Notes under the pieces: model-generated
Databases searched by the model: none
What the model saw: the letters and a program-made list of their open reading frames with translations, nothing else
Told to the model about the DNA's origin: nothing
Translations under genes and position numbers: made by a program
Assembly: GCA_020851835.1 (NCBI GenBank)
Contig: JADZBZ010000105.1
Coordinates: 1-7,033 of the forward strand
DNA length: 7,033 nucleotides
Direction: 5' to 3'
Origin: Acidobacteriota bacterium
GTDB lineage: Bacteria; Acidobacteriota; Vicinamibacteria; Vicinamibacterales; UBA2999
Shown here: positions 7,000 through 7,033 of the stretch, in pieces
Layout of the letters: the number at the start of each line of letters is the position of its first letter
Numbering within the stretch: position 1 is the first letter of the stretch

Positions 7000-7033
7000 G
7001 CGGCCCGCGACGATTTGCCGCATCGCCAGAAGC

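Noticed and set aside
7000..7021. GCGGC/GCCGC inverted repeat just after the M14 stop codon, considered as a terminator
   Set aside because: A 5-bp stem with a 12-nt loop and no T-run is expected by chance in such GC-rich DNA; the window ends too soon to judge.
5374..7023. Long open frame (549 codons) on the minus strand opposite the M14 peptidase
   Set aside because: Composition is antisense-like, no motif is recognisable, and the + strand gene carries a complete zinc site and signal peptide.

Overview
The window is very GC-rich (roughly two thirds or more by eye) and densely coded, with all recognisable genes on the + strand. The gene set is an S9-family serine peptidase, a secreted M14 zinc carboxypeptidase with a 'LLEPDSDDGLATWN' tail, an amidase-signature enzyme and a FeoA/FeoB pair. 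Together with the scarcity of clear Shine-Dalgarno sequences, this suits a soil-type, peptide-degrading Gram-negative bacterium. My best guess is Acidobacteriota, for example a Vicinamibacteria-like lineage. That is an inference from gene style; no marker gene is present.

Layout. (1) 1-1086 is the 3' part of an S9 prolyl-oligopeptidase-like gene, cut by the window start. It overlaps by an ATGA junction with (2) an amidase-signature hydrolase at 1083-2639, so these two look co-transcribed. (3) 2640-2720 is a short intergenic region. It holds an extended -10 promoter candidate (TGATAGCAT) and a perfect 10-bp inverted repeat with a 3-nt centre, placed where transcription should start and ending five bases before the next start codon. 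(4) 2721-5315 is a compact ferrous-iron uptake operon: feoA (77 aa), feoB (739 aa, one base later), and a 45-aa single-pass membrane protein two bases after feoB. The last sits where a 'FeoB-associated' small protein usually sits but has no cysteine. (5) 5316-5349 is a 34-bp gap with a TACAAT -10-like hexamer only 8 nt from the next ATG. (6) 5350-6999 is a secreted M14 metallopeptidase, followed by 34 nt with no supported feature.

Functionally, the two peptidases and the amidase fit catabolism of peptides or amides. The Feo cluster imports Fe2+ across the inner membrane using the FeoB G-domain, with FeoA as cytosolic partner. The palindrome is the most informative regulatory element and is a candidate operator for an iron- or metal-responsive repressor. 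I see no mobile element, CRISPR array, rRNA or tRNA. Nothing here amounts to a clearly new system. The most interesting items are the feo palindrome and the cysteine-less small protein.
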